Source of the DNA: JAOABP01 sp964590395 | GTDB lineage: Bacteria; Hydrothermota; Tepidihabitantia; Tepidihabitantales; Tepidihabitantaceae | NCBI GenBank assembly: GCA_964590395.1 | Contig: CAZPVT010000034.1 | Location: 32,829-96,828 of the forward strand | Direction of reading: 5' to 3' | DNA: 64,000 bases | Shown here: positions 17,415-25,682 of the stretch, in pieces | How positions within the stretch are numbered: position 1 is the first letter of the stretch | Layout of the letters: each line of letters begins with the position of its first letter | Position numbers and translations under genes: made by a program | Notes under the pieces: model-generated | Database searches by the model: none | Told to the model about the DNA's origin: nothing | The model's input: only the letters and a program-made list of their open reading frames with translations

Positions 17415-17733
17415 TTGAAACCCTGCCTAGTGGGCAGTATCGGGGAGGGTATCTGTAATGGTCTTGGACCGGGTTATGAGATGGGTATCTTTCGGGGTTA
17501 TGGTTGTGGCAACAGGGCTGGTGTTGTATCGGGTTTATATTGCGGTTGGGTTTTCGGTGCCGGGCATGGTTTAGAACGGAGTTTTGAGGAGGGTTAACAG
17601 TTGGGTTATGGTGAGGGTTATCATTGCGGTATGGCTAATGGTCTTATCCGGGGTTCTGTCAACGGTACGGTTAGGAGTTGGGATAACCGATACTTTAACC
17701 GGTTATTGACAAAACTGATTTACGGTTTATAAT
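17415..17733 (+). pseudogene. Decayed glycine-repeat (GxxxG/GxG) coding element
   Basis: From an ATG at 17415 one frame reads a glycine at nearly every second or fourth residue (VGSIGEGICNGLG, then GYGCGN, GLYCGWVFGAGHG). It hits TAA at 17596 but the same frame and the same four-residue spacing continue past it (LGYGEGYHCGMANG, LIRGSVNG) to a second stop near 17733, inside the next promoter. At the DNA level this is an imperfect six-base unit close to GGTTAT. A second, more decayed copy lies at 32540-32732 on the other strand. It could be a broken gene or a non-coding repeat with coding-like periodicity. Confidence 0.4.
17706..17733 (+). promoter_or_regulatory. Consensus promoter before the secreted protein at 17755
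   Basis: TTGACA (17706-17711), 16 bases, TATAAT (17728-17733): perfect boxes. A 21-base leader carries AAAGGAGGT (17743-17751) just before the ATG at 17755, so strong expression is expected. Confidence 0.82.
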
Positions 17734-17754
17734 AGTAGATAGAAAGGAGGTAGT

Positions 17755-19092
17755 ATGAAACCGACAGTTGTCGTCTGCTTGGTTATGCTGGCTGTTACCC
17801 TATGCTTCAGCCAGTATCAGTTTGGCGTGGTCTGCTCAACCGACAACCGTTTCGCAACCGGGCCCAACAACAGTCACAAACTGGCATTCAGTTCTGAGAT
17901 ACTTGACCCGGCTCGAGATACCGTAACACTGGTCTTTCAGTCTCAGGGGAGTATCTATATCTGTTTTTCCGGTAACAGCGCTCCTAATCCGTGGTCAAGA
18001 CCAGTTGCTTACTATCCGGGTAACGAACCGGCAATCGCCTATGGAAGAGATGGTAACCGTCATCTGGTCTGGGTTATGATGGATACCATCACCCGCGCAT
18101 TGAATGTCTTCTATCGGGTGCTTGAGTACCGGATGTTGCCAATAAATGTCAGTTTTTCGGGTAATAACTGTCATTATCCGGATGTGTTTGCCGATGAGCA
18201 GGGTGTCGCCCATATCGTGTGGGCGGAGTCTTTGTCCGGCAGTAGTCAGATTTACTACCAGAAGGCGGATGTCAATGGACGGATTGGTGAAAGGTTTCTT
18301 GTTTCCAGTAGCGGTGGCTATTGCCTATCCCCGTCAATTGAAAAGTTTGGCGATACGATTACTGTGATCTGGCAGGAGTATGAGCCGAGCCAACCCCCGC
18401 CGTATAGCATTGTGTGCCGGCGTCAGGCTAACGGTGCCTGGTTGTCAGAGGAGATTCTTGCCCAGAGCAGTGAACCTCTGTCCCATCCAGCGCTGGATTT
18501 CTCTCCGGGCAATGAAGGGATTTCTGCCTGCTGGGATTTTAACAATGGGGGGAATCTTGAGGTGCGATTTTACGGTGGGAATCCGGGCGGTGGTTTTTCA
18601 ACACCCGGTGCTTCCACCGCGCCGGTTATGGCAACAGTGGGTGGTGTCTGGTCGTATTACTTCTGGGAGGAGGAGTCAGCCGGGGTGAAAGATATCTACA
18701 GCCATTTCTACTACTTTATGAGCGGCTGGTCGCGTGGTTCACTGCGCCAGTTGTTTATGCTCAACGAACCGGTTTATGCTCCTAACTGCCTCGGGGCGCT
18801 GGTGGTCTGGACACAGGGTGAATCTGCACCTTATAAGGTGATGTGGGGATTTTTCGGTTATCCGATCAGCATCGCTGAACCGGTCGAGCCGAGAAATGCC
18901 AGGCTGAAAAGCATGATCGCCAGCAATCTCCTGAAAACACCAGATGCAGATCAGTCATCATATCTTCTGGACATCACCGGTAGAAAGGTGATGAGAGTGC
19001 AGGCCGGCACCAACGATATCAGCAGAGTCAAGCCCGGGGTTTATTATCTGCAGACCGGCAATTACCGGGAACGGCTAACCGTTATCCGGTAG
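17755..19092 (+). CDS. Secreted protein, probable beta-propeller, with C-terminal sorting domain
   Basis: A 445-residue exported protein of unknown function. MKPTVVVCLVMLAVTLCFSQ is a clear signal peptide. The body has repeating segments such as PAIAYGRDGNRHLVWV, YPDVFADEQGVAHIVWAE and PSIEKFGDTITVIWQEY, the spacing of a sialidase/BNR-like beta-propeller. The C-terminus reads YLLDITGRKVMRV and KPGVYYLQTGNYRERL, the short type IX-like sorting domain. Consensus promoter and Shine-Dalgarno site predict abundant product. No catalytic residues of sialidases could be identified. Confidence 0.75.
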   Translation: MKPTVVVCLVMLAVTLCFSQYQFGVVCSTDNRFATGPNNSHKLAFSSEILDPARDTVTLVFQSQGSIYICFSGNSAPNPWSRPVAYYPGNEPAIAYGRDGNRHLVWVMMDTITRALNVFYRVLEYRMLPINVSFSGNNCHYPDVFADEQGVAHIVWAESLSGSSQIYYQKADVNGRIGERFLVSSSGGYCLSPSIEKFGDTITVIWQEYEPSQPPPYSIVCRRQANGAWLSEEILAQSSEPLSHPALDFSPGNEGISACWDFNNGGNLEVRFYGGNPGGGFSTPGASTAPVMATVGGVWSYYFWEEESAGVKDIYSHFYYFMSGWSRGSLRQLFMLNEPVYAPNCLGALVVWTQGESAPYKVMWGFFGYPISIAEPVEPRNARLKSMIASNLLKTPDADQSSYLLDITGRKVMRVQAGTNDISRVKPGVYYLQTGNYRERLTVIR

Positions 19093-19238
19093 AAAGGTAT
19101 AGTTGAGCAGTAGTGGGTGTTGAGTTGATTTCAGGGAAAGCACTAAGCAGGAGGCGCAATATCGTCAATACCATTTGGGCGGTGGTGTCGTAGCGGGTGT
19201 TATATTTTCTCGGTTCTTTGGGGAAAGGAGCTAAGTCT

Positions 19239-19592
19239 TCAGAATAGCATAATTTCAAAGCCCTGCTCAATATAGCGGGCGATTACAGGATGATTATCCA
19301 GTTCACCGCACAGTTGTAATCCCTGTTCCACCACCGCGGGCACAACCGTATTCTTCTGGGCACAGGCGCGACACACGCAGTCAATCAGACGGGAGTTTTT
19401 TGCTTTCTGCCAGAGGCTGGCAAACGGCTTGGTTTCGTTCCGTAAAAGCGATACCTGCTTGGTGGCATCACCTTCAACTACCACCTTTACCTCCCAGCCT
19501 TTTGCCTGCATATCCAAAGCGTTCAAAAGGGCATGGGCAAATACCACCGGGTCCGAGTTGAAGACAAAGATGGCAATTCGTTTTTTCTCCAT
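19239..19592 (-). CDS. DsrE/DsrF-like small cysteine protein
   Basis: A 117-residue protein with RIAIFVFNSDPVVFAHALLNAL and VKVVVEGDAT, which resembles the DsrE/TusD fold involved in sulfur relay. Cysteines cluster in IDCVCRACAQK (about residues 70-80) and QLCGELDNH, suitable for thiol or persulfide chemistry. No dsr or tus partner is adjacent, so the role is unassigned. AAAGGAGCGG precedes the ATG. It is divergent from an alcohol dehydrogenase across a shared promoter region. Confidence 0.7.
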   Translation of the reverse strand: MEKKRIAIFVFNSDPVVFAHALLNALDMQAKGWEVKVVVEGDATKQVSLLRNETKPFASLWQKAKNSRLIDCVCRACAQKNTVVPAVVEQGLQLCGELDNHPVIARYIEQGFEIMLF

Positions 19593-19622
19593 AAACCGCT
19601 CCTTTTATTAAGCATCAAAGAT

Positions 19623-19651
19623 AGGTTAATCAATCTGTTTGGTTATGTCAA
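19623..19651 (-). promoter_or_regulatory. Promoter of the DsrE-like gene
   Basis: Minus strand: TTGACA (19651-19646), 17 bases, TAACCT (19628-19623). A leader of about 24 bases carries AAAGGAG before the ATG at 19592. Confidence 0.6.
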
Positions 19652-19665
19652 ATGTAAGGCTTGCT

Positions 19666-19694
19666 TTGAAAGTTTTTTCAGTTTTAATTAATCT
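19666..19694 (+). promoter_or_regulatory. Promoter of the alcohol dehydrogenase gene, leaderless type
   Basis: TTGAAA (19666-19671), 17 bases, TAATCT (19689-19694), then 10 bases to ATG 19705. This spacing decides the start among several in-frame ATGs (19639, 19696, 19705). Confidence 0.5.
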
Positions 19695-19704
19695 GATGTG
19701 GGCG

Positions 19705-20691
19705 ATGGTATTAAACGAAATCGGACCGGTGGAGAAGGAGCCACTAAAACTGACCGAGATACCGATTCCTGAGCCAGATTCGGGTGAAATACGGGTGAAG
19801 GTGCTTGCCTGCGGTGTCTGCCATACCGATATTCATATAGTTGAGGGTGATATCAAACCACCTGCACTGCCGTTAATTTTAGGACATCAGATCGTTGGTG
19901 TGGTGGAGAAAACAGGTCCGGGTGTGGAGGAGCCATTACCGGGAAAAGTTGTCGGAGTGCCCTGGCTCGGTGCTGTTTGTGGCAGGTGCCGTTATTGTGA
20001 GCGGGGAATGGAGAATCTCTGTTCAGATGTCCGATTCACCGGTTTCCATTATCAGGGTGGTTATGCGGAATATACAATCGTCAAAACCGGTTTCTGTTAT
20101 CCTCTGCCGGAGGAGATCTCTCCGGTCAGTCTGGCACCCCTGCTTTGTGCTGGTGTGATCGGTTATCGCAGTCTGAAAAGGGCAGAGATAAAGCCCGGAG
20201 ATAGTGTTGGGCTTTACGGTTTTGGTGCTTCAGCCCATATCTGCCTGCAGATATTAAAACACTGGGGGTGTAGGGTGGCGGTTTTTACCCGCACTTCGGC
20301 CCATCAGACACACGCCCGGGAACTGGGTGCGGGTTGGGTGGGTACCGCCCAGGAGAAACCGCCTTTCCGATTAGATGCGGGTGTGATTTTCGCTCCAGCT
20401 GGGGAACTGGTACCTTTAGCCCTTGCCCATCTGGATAAAGGAGGCACTATTGCCCTCGCCGGTATCCATATGAGTCCGATCCCGGGTTTTAACTATCGCC
20501 TCATTTACGAGGAACGAACAGTGCGGTCGGTTGCCAACAGTACCAGAGATGATGTCCGGGAGTTTTTGTGTCTAGCCCGTGAGATCTCAATCCGGACAAC
20601 GGTTACTAACATGCCCCTAAATCAGGCAAATGAGGCGCTTATCCGGGTCAAGCACAGTCAGATAAACGGGGCGGTGGTGCTTGTAGTTTAG
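19705..20691 (+). CDS. Zinc-dependent alcohol dehydrogenase
   Basis: Medium-chain dehydrogenase of about 328 residues, close to bacterial AdhP-type enzymes. Catalytic zinc ligands appear in ACGVCHTD and GHQIVGVVE; the structural zinc site is CGRCRYCERGMENLC; the cofactor motif is GLYGFGASAHICLQ. A frame extends back to 19639, but its first residues are not family-like and overlap the promoter; 19696 (MWAMVL) is the other reasonable start. NAD(H) use and alcohol substrate are family-level inferences. Confidence 0.9.
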   Translation: MVLNEIGPVEKEPLKLTEIPIPEPDSGEIRVKVLACGVCHTDIHIVEGDIKPPALPLILGHQIVGVVEKTGPGVEEPLPGKVVGVPWLGAVCGRCRYCERGMENLCSDVRFTGFHYQGGYAEYTIVKTGFCYPLPEEISPVSLAPLLCAGVIGYRSLKRAEIKPGDSVGLYGFGASAHICLQILKHWGCRVAVFTRTSAHQTHARELGAGWVGTAQEKPPFRLDAGVIFAPAGELVPLALAHLDKGGTIALAGIHMSPIPGFNYRLIYEERTVRSVANSTRDDVREFLCLAREISIRTTVTNMPLNQANEALIRVKHSQINGAVVLVV

Positions 20692-20732
20692 AAAAGATAT
20701 TGGGTGTAGTTTAATCATTTGAAGGGGGAGTG

Positions 20733-21527
20733 ATGGACTGGTTGAATAAAGCAGAAAAGGCAGCCCAAGAGGTGTGGCGAGTGCTGGGTGAGGGCTGGGA
20801 GGAAAGGGTTTATGAGGAGGCTCTGGCACATGAACTGCGACTACGCAAGATTCCTTACGAACGGCAGCGGAATTTTGAGATACTATACAGGGGTTACAAG
20901 GTGGGAGAGGGTCGGGCAGATCTGATTCTGAATCCTTTGTGGGCGGGCAGGGGTGGAAGTGAGGTGGTGTTGGAGTTGAAGTCGGTAAAGAATATCACTG
21001 AGGCGCATCAGCGGCAGGTGCAGGTCTATATGGTGGCGCTGAATATTGAAAAGGGAGCGGTTTTGAGTTTCGGGGACGGGATTTTGATGCAGGAGGTGAA
21101 AAGGCAGGCGCGAAACCTGGACGATACTGTTGCCCAGCCAACAAAGACCCGTCGGCAACTCGGCACGATACTGAAATCTGCAGCAGAGATGGTTTACCAG
21201 TATTTTGGTTCTGAGTTCATTTACCGGGAGAAGGGGATAGAACTATTTCCCAATGCGATCGGTGTGGAGTTACGGCTGAATGGAATTGAGTTTTCTTTCG
21301 GCAGATTTCCGGTTTGCTACAAGCATCATCAGGTGAGCGAAGTTGATTTTAATTTTATATTTCCGGATGGGGTGGTTGCCAATGTATTAGCCTATAAAAA
21401 GTTAGAGGAGATTGAGGACGAGACAGCAGAGTTCACCGAGGCGGTGAAGATGTTTGGCTTGAAAAATGGCTATCTAGTCTTTATTCCGTACCGGGAGGGT
21501 GATAAGATTATTGTGAGAGCGGTTTAA
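20733..21527 (+). CDS. GxxExxY-family protein with a second, degenerate copy of the domain
   Basis: A 264-residue protein. Residues 1-115 match the GxxExxY family, a PD-(D/E)XK-like nuclease fold of unknown role: GEGWEERVYEEALAHEL, then GRADLILN, VVLELKSVKNI and HQRQVQVYM. The second half repeats the same order in altered form (SEVDFNFIFPDG, VVANVLAYKKL, FTEAVKMFGLKNGYLVFIP), with Glu-x-Lys replaced by Asn-x-x-x-x-Lys. AAGGGGGAG precedes the ATG; a GTG three bases upstream is also possible. No linked genes clarify function. Confidence 0.75.
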   Translation: MDWLNKAEKAAQEVWRVLGEGWEERVYEEALAHELRLRKIPYERQRNFEILYRGYKVGEGRADLILNPLWAGRGGSEVVLELKSVKNITEAHQRQVQVYMVALNIEKGAVLSFGDGILMQEVKRQARNLDDTVAQPTKTRRQLGTILKSAAEMVYQYFGSEFIYREKGIELFPNAIGVELRLNGIEFSFGRFPVCYKHHQVSEVDFNFIFPDGVVANVLAYKKLEEIEDETAEFTEAVKMFGLKNGYLVFIPYREGDKIIVRAV

Positions 21528-21532
21528 CTGTA

Positions 21533-21560
21533 TTGACAAACGTATTTATTTTTGTAAACT
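21533..21560 (+). promoter_or_regulatory. Promoter of the secreted protein at 21611
   Basis: TTGACA (21533-21538), 16 bases, TAAACT (21555-21560). A leader of about 45 bases ends in AAAAGGAGGT before ATG 21611. Confidence 0.7.
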
Positions 21561-21610
21561 CTGGGTGTGAGGTCCGTATCCTAAGTCGTAAACAATAAAA
21601 GGAGGTTTTT

Positions 21611-22999
21611 ATGAGAAAGGCGTTAGCGCTGGTTTTACTGCCGGCAATCGGGCTGGCAATCTACGATATGAAGTGGTTTGACTTAAACAACTGGCGCTGT
21701 CCGTTTTATAACTATGGCCCTTGGGGTATAGATAACACCGGACTCCCTCGTGCTGGGGGCAGTTGGCCATCGCCCTTGCGCAACTTTTATATATTTGGTG
21801 CGGGTCCCTGGGCTGGCACGGTCGCAGGTAATGAGACGCTGGTAACCATAGGCTACAATCCGAATACCGCCGCAAGCGAGATGGTGCCGGTGCTCTGTCG
21901 CTACTATCATCAGGGGACAGGAGATTCCTTGGACCGAATTTATAAATATCCGGGTGACTGGCCCGCACCGTTGAACCGGTTTCCGATGGCACCGCAGGAG
22001 CCGCGATCCGAAATGGACTTATGGATGTGCTTCAGCGATTCCGAGCCTGACTATCATACACCGCCTGGTAGACCGCTCGGAATTGATCTTTATCTGACGG
22101 TTTATGGCTTCACCGACTCCTTTTCCCGGGATATGTTTATTCTGAAGTATGAACTGGCAAATGCCAGTGGTGCGGCATTGAGTCAGATTTATTTCGGGAT
22201 CGCGATGGATGCCGACGTAGGTAGTTGCACTGATGATATGGCGGGGTTGATTCTGAATCGGCGTTTCGCGGTAGGCTCGGACACATTCTGGGTGAAGAAT
22301 GTCGCCTTTTTCTATGATTTTGATAACAGTGAAATGCCCGGAGAAAACTGGGAGAGTGGAACCCCAGGCGCGGTAGCGATTCGTCTGCTTCTGGCACCAA
22401 ACAATCGCGATCTTACCGCATTCAAGAGGTTCACCATTGAGTTTGACCCGGCGACAGATCCGGAGCAGTATCTGACACTAAAGGGTTATGATTACCGTAA
22501 CGGTGATTATGTACCATACGATTCATTGGATTCAGTACCCGGTGATAAAAGGGGACTGCTTGCGGTTGGTCCGGTTGATCTGGCACCGGCTGAGGTTGCC
22601 ACTTACTATTTTGCGGTTATCGCTGCGCCTTATGGCACCCAGGGGCAGATGCCTTGGGAACGGGATACTACCGAACTGGCGCTAAGATGCTGGTGGGCAG
22701 AACAGGTGCTGGCAAGGATTCTTGGCATTGAAGAAGAGAGACAGCCGGCACAGGTTAATAGGGAGCTAAAGGTATATCCGAACCCGTGTGTCTTAGGTAG
22801 CCATTTGCGTGTTGCTTTTGACGGAATGGTGGATATCTATGATACTCAGGGTAGACTCGTCCGTGTTTTGAACGGAAAAGAGGGAGTCTGGGATACAAGG
22901 GATGTGAATGGGAGAGTGGTTCCTGCCGGAGTCTATTTTGTGCAACCGGCTGGTGCTAAAGGTGGAAGACAGAAGGTGCTGTTGGTACGCGGGCGTTAA
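21611..22999 (+). CDS. Secreted protein with C-terminal FlgD-like sorting domain
   Basis: A 462-residue exported protein of unknown function. The signal peptide is short (MRKALALVLLPAIGLAIY). The central part contains aromatic- and aspartate-rich segments (YDFDNSEMPGENW, GIAMDADVGS) suggestive of a beta-rich surface protein. The C-terminus has VYPNPCVLGSHLRV, VDIYDTQGRLVRVL and VPAGVYFVQ, the FlgD-like sorting domain also seen in four other proteins here. Strong promoter and Shine-Dalgarno site. Confidence 0.75.
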   Translation: MRKALALVLLPAIGLAIYDMKWFDLNNWRCPFYNYGPWGIDNTGLPRAGGSWPSPLRNFYIFGAGPWAGTVAGNETLVTIGYNPNTAASEMVPVLCRYYHQGTGDSLDRIYKYPGDWPAPLNRFPMAPQEPRSEMDLWMCFSDSEPDYHTPPGRPLGIDLYLTVYGFTDSFSRDMFILKYELANASGAALSQIYFGIAMDADVGSCTDDMAGLILNRRFAVGSDTFWVKNVAFFYDFDNSEMPGENWESGTPGAVAIRLLLAPNNRDLTAFKRFTIEFDPATDPEQYLTLKGYDYRNGDYVPYDSLDSVPGDKRGLLAVGPVDLAPAEVATYYFAVIAAPYGTQGQMPWERDTTELALRCWWAEQVLARILGIEEERQPAQVNRELKVYPNPCVLGSHLRVAFDGMVDIYDTQGRLVRVLNGKEGVWDTRDVNGRVVPAGVYFVQPAGAKGGRQKVLLVRGR

Positions 23000-23046
23000 A
23001 AAAGAATTCAGACGTCAGAATAAAGTTTAAAGTTTTAAAACCGGAG

Positions 23047-24459
23047 TCAATTCTCTCCGTTCGGGTTTTCGTGGGTGATTCTTAGAAGATAGAAGTCTTT
23101 CTGGATGAGTTGATTTGGTGGCAGAGTCAAGGTGCAGGTTTGAGGGGAATAAAGATTGCCTGCACTCGCGGTCAAAATATATGTGCCACTTGGGATAGGT
23201 TTGATGACATAAGTTCCTAAGTCCGGGTCGGTGGTTTGTTCGCCGACTATCGGTCCTTTGTAAGTAATAATGCCTGGTAGTGGTTTGGTGGTTGAGCGAT
23301 CGTAAATTGTGCCGGTGAGGATAGAGTATTGGACCGGCTGCAAAGCGATAATCGCAGATTGCTCCCGGTCGCCAAGAATTAGCATTGTGTCAGTGCGGGC
23401 GAGGTAGCCGTCGCGCCGGGTTTGAATTACAATTCTGCCTCGCGGCAAGCGGGTAAGCGTGAGTTCACCAAGGGGATTGGTTTCGCCGGTAAACTGGCGA
23501 ACGCCATCAAGTTTTATCTCCGCCCGGATGCGCTCCTGGGATTGGGCATCAATAATCCTAATTCTCAAACTTCCGGCGCCACGGCGCGGCAGTTGGATAC
23601 GGATGCCGAGTCGATGTAATAAACCGAGTTTGCCATAAGGCGATAAGGAGTAGTCAATTGTCAGGTTGGTCAGGTTGATGCCGACACCAGCGGTAATTCC
23701 GCTAAAAAGACCGAGGCTTTTGAGATCAACGGGACCGGTACGATAGCCTATGCGCAGGCTGATCTCCTTAAAAGGCAGATACTCAATTCCGAATCGGAAG
23801 TTGAGCCGGCGGTCAAAGGGGTATACACCGTCAATTGCGGATTTGAACTTCGGGGTGGTGTAAGCAATACCAATGGCTATTTCCGCAGGCAGGGGTTCAA
23901 GGCTGGTATATTTCAGAGCGCCGAAGTTGCGTAGGGCAATGCCAGCCTGAATGAAACTGAGCGGTTGAGCAGAAAAGCCTATATCAAAGCCTGCACCGTA
24001 GCCTCTATCAGTGTAGAGGTCCTGATAACATCCTTTAACTCCAGCCCCTAAATAATAATTTTTTACGATCGGAATACCGAAGCCGAACGCAAGAACCGCA
24101 TCCCAGACAGAAAAGGTATCAATCGGCTGATTATTTTTATCCCAGAACTCGATTTCTGGTGTTACCGAGTAAAGCAGGCCCAATCCGAATCTTCCCTGAT
24201 TCATGGGTAGTGCAAAGTGAAGAAGTTCGTCGGTGGTGCCGGCAAAGGCCGAATGGTGGGTAAAGGAGATGGAGTACTCGTCGGTTTTTCCCAGTCCGGC
24301 ACAGTTCCAATAAAGTGCAGTGGCATCATCAGCGATTGCAGTGAATGCTTCACCCATTCCGGTAGCACGTGGACCCTGCCCAAGGCGCAATACGGGCATA
24401 ACCGTTGGGCTGTTTATCTCCCATGGTAAAATCGTGAGCAAGAAAATTGTCAGGCTCAT
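23047..24459 (-). CDS. PorV/PorQ-family outer-membrane protein with carboxypeptidase-regulatory-like C-terminus
   Basis: A 470-residue protein. The first 280 residues carry the PorV/UPF0164 hallmark GQGPRATGMGEAFTAIADDA and YWNCAGLG, followed by alternating amphipathic strands of an outer-membrane barrel. Residues about 295-460 hold PEGA-like and carboxypeptidase-D-regulatory-like beta domains (LRIRIIDAQSQERI, LTGTIYDRSTTKPLPG, SGTYILTASAG). In Bacteroidetes PorV carries type IX cargo at the cell surface. The gene upstream encodes a protein with a sorting domain and is two bases away, so the two may be a receptor-cargo pair. The signal peptide is short and atypical. Confidence 0.75.
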   Translation of the reverse strand: MSLTIFLLTILPWEINSPTVMPVLRLGQGPRATGMGEAFTAIADDATALYWNCAGLGKTDEYSISFTHHSAFAGTTDELLHFALPMNQGRFGLGLLYSVTPEIEFWDKNNQPIDTFSVWDAVLAFGFGIPIVKNYYLGAGVKGCYQDLYTDRGYGAGFDIGFSAQPLSFIQAGIALRNFGALKYTSLEPLPAEIAIGIAYTTPKFKSAIDGVYPFDRRLNFRFGIEYLPFKEISLRIGYRTGPVDLKSLGLFSGITAGVGINLTNLTIDYSLSPYGKLGLLHRLGIRIQLPRRGAGSLRIRIIDAQSQERIRAEIKLDGVRQFTGETNPLGELTLTRLPRGRIVIQTRRDGYLARTDTMLILGDREQSAIIALQPVQYSILTGTIYDRSTTKPLPGIITYKGPIVGEQTTDPDLGTYVIKPIPSGTYILTASAGNLYSPQTCTLTLPPNQLIQKDFYLLRITHENPNGEN

Positions 24460-24461
24460 AA

Positions 24462-25544
24462 CTACCTTGGGTTGACGACCAGTTTCTTGTGAATTTTTAT
24501 TATTCCTTTTCCGAGTTTGAATTCGAGGAGATAATGATACAAACCAGGGGCGACCGACTGGTGGTTTTTGTTTCTCGCCTGCCAGTTGAGAAGATGAACG
24601 CCCGCAGTTAAGTATTCGTTATCTATCAGGGTGCAAATCTGTTCTCCTGCCCGATTAAAAATTGTCAGGGTTACCCAGCCCGGGTTAGGCAGAGAGAAGA
24701 CAAATACAGTATGGTCATAAAGCGGATTAGGATAGTTGTGGACAGTTAAAATGGGCACAAGAAATATTTTTAACTCTGCTTGGGCTTTTAGCAGGGTGTC
24801 GATCGCAGAAAACGCTTTGATAATCAGTTTAACCGAATCCATAGCGTTAGTATCACCTGATAGTTGGGATGGTGTGGAAATAAGCAGGTTGAAATAGACG
24901 CGTCTACTAGGGATGATGAATCCGAGGTCAGGTAAACCGTCGGTATCGGTGTCGGTTAGAGGGGTGGTTCCGGTGGAGTCTAAAAGGCGGGCAGTCCAGC
25001 CGGATGGTAACATAGGAGGCTGAAGTTCGATAGTTGAACCGAGGTGGTGCGCAAAATCGACATAGAAAAGAAAATGCCTACTTTCTCCAAACTTAAGGCT
25101 TCCGGCCTGATTTGGTCCGAGGAGAAGGAACGTTTCAGTGGTAACCTGAACGTTGCTGAGGTAGAGGTCATTTTCCGGATCGCTATCCACGCTTAGCATT
25201 GTCGAGCAGGCCACCTGATGGCTGCCAACGGTAGCAATCCAGAGTGGAAATGAAATTGTAATTACAGAGTCAGGTAGAAGTGTAGTATTGACGGTGATGG
25301 TGTGATCATAGAGATCACCGATACGGAATCGGACATCAAAGTAGCGTTCCGGGAAATCACCGAAGTTGGCGATTAATGCCCGAGGAGTTACGGTGTCACC
25401 CATTCTCAGTATGCCAACCGGAGCTGAGATTTCAATTGTGCCGATGTCGTGAATCTCCTGGGCTGGGATTTTATTTATTATGGTTCCGGGGATTGTCAGT
25501 ATTAGCAACAGATGCCAAAGGGAGGGCAGAGCGGATCTGGACAT
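24462..25544 (-). CDS. Secreted protein with CARDB-like domain and sorting domain
   Basis: A 360-residue exported protein. A signal-like N-terminus (ALPSLWHLLLILTIPG) is followed by a CARDB-like beta domain (GDTVTPRALIANFGDFPE, DNDLYLSNV-type text), a middle region and a C-terminal sorting domain with VHNYPNPLYDHTVFVF, LTIFNRAGEQICTL and VAPGLYHYLLEF. The ATG has no Shine-Dalgarno site; the -10 box ends nine bases before it. It is cotranscribed with the PorV-like gene. Confidence 0.72.
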   Translation of the reverse strand: MSRSALPSLWHLLLILTIPGTIINKIPAQEIHDIGTIEISAPVGILRMGDTVTPRALIANFGDFPERYFDVRFRIGDLYDHTITVNTTLLPDSVITISFPLWIATVGSHQVACSTMLSVDSDPENDLYLSNVQVTTETFLLLGPNQAGSLKFGESRHFLFYVDFAHHLGSTIELQPPMLPSGWTARLLDSTGTTPLTDTDTDGLPDLGFIIPSRRVYFNLLISTPSQLSGDTNAMDSVKLIIKAFSAIDTLLKAQAELKIFLVPILTVHNYPNPLYDHTVFVFSLPNPGWVTLTIFNRAGEQICTLIDNEYLTAGVHLLNWQARNKNHQSVAPGLYHYLLEFKLGKGIIKIHKKLVVNPR

Positions 25545-25553
25545 TACTTGGGA

Positions 25554-25581
25554 ATTATAAGGCTGTTAACATAACAGTCAA
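25554..25581 (-). promoter_or_regulatory. Promoter of the 25544 secreted gene, leaderless type
   Basis: Minus strand: TTGACT (25581-25576), 16 bases, TATAAT (25559-25554), nine bases, ATG. Confidence 0.65.
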
Positions 25582-25647
25582 TTCTCAACCTGGAGAGGGT
25601 TATGCTACTGGCGAAACTGTGGTAAAGAGCGATTATTGATACGCAAC

Positions 25648-25675
25648 TTGATTCCTGAAATTCGCTCCGTATAAT
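25648..25675 (+). promoter_or_regulatory. Promoter of the trpS operon, leaderless type
   Basis: TTGATT (25648-25653), 16 bases, TATAAT (25670-25675), seven bases, ATG 25683. The expected +1 is at or one base before the start codon. Confidence 0.68.
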
Positions 25676-25682
25676 CCGATAG

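Noticed and set aside
17415..17597. Intact small glycine-rich gene ending at 17597
   Set aside because: The reading pattern continues in frame past the TAA to near 17733, so it is better described as a decayed element than a complete gene.
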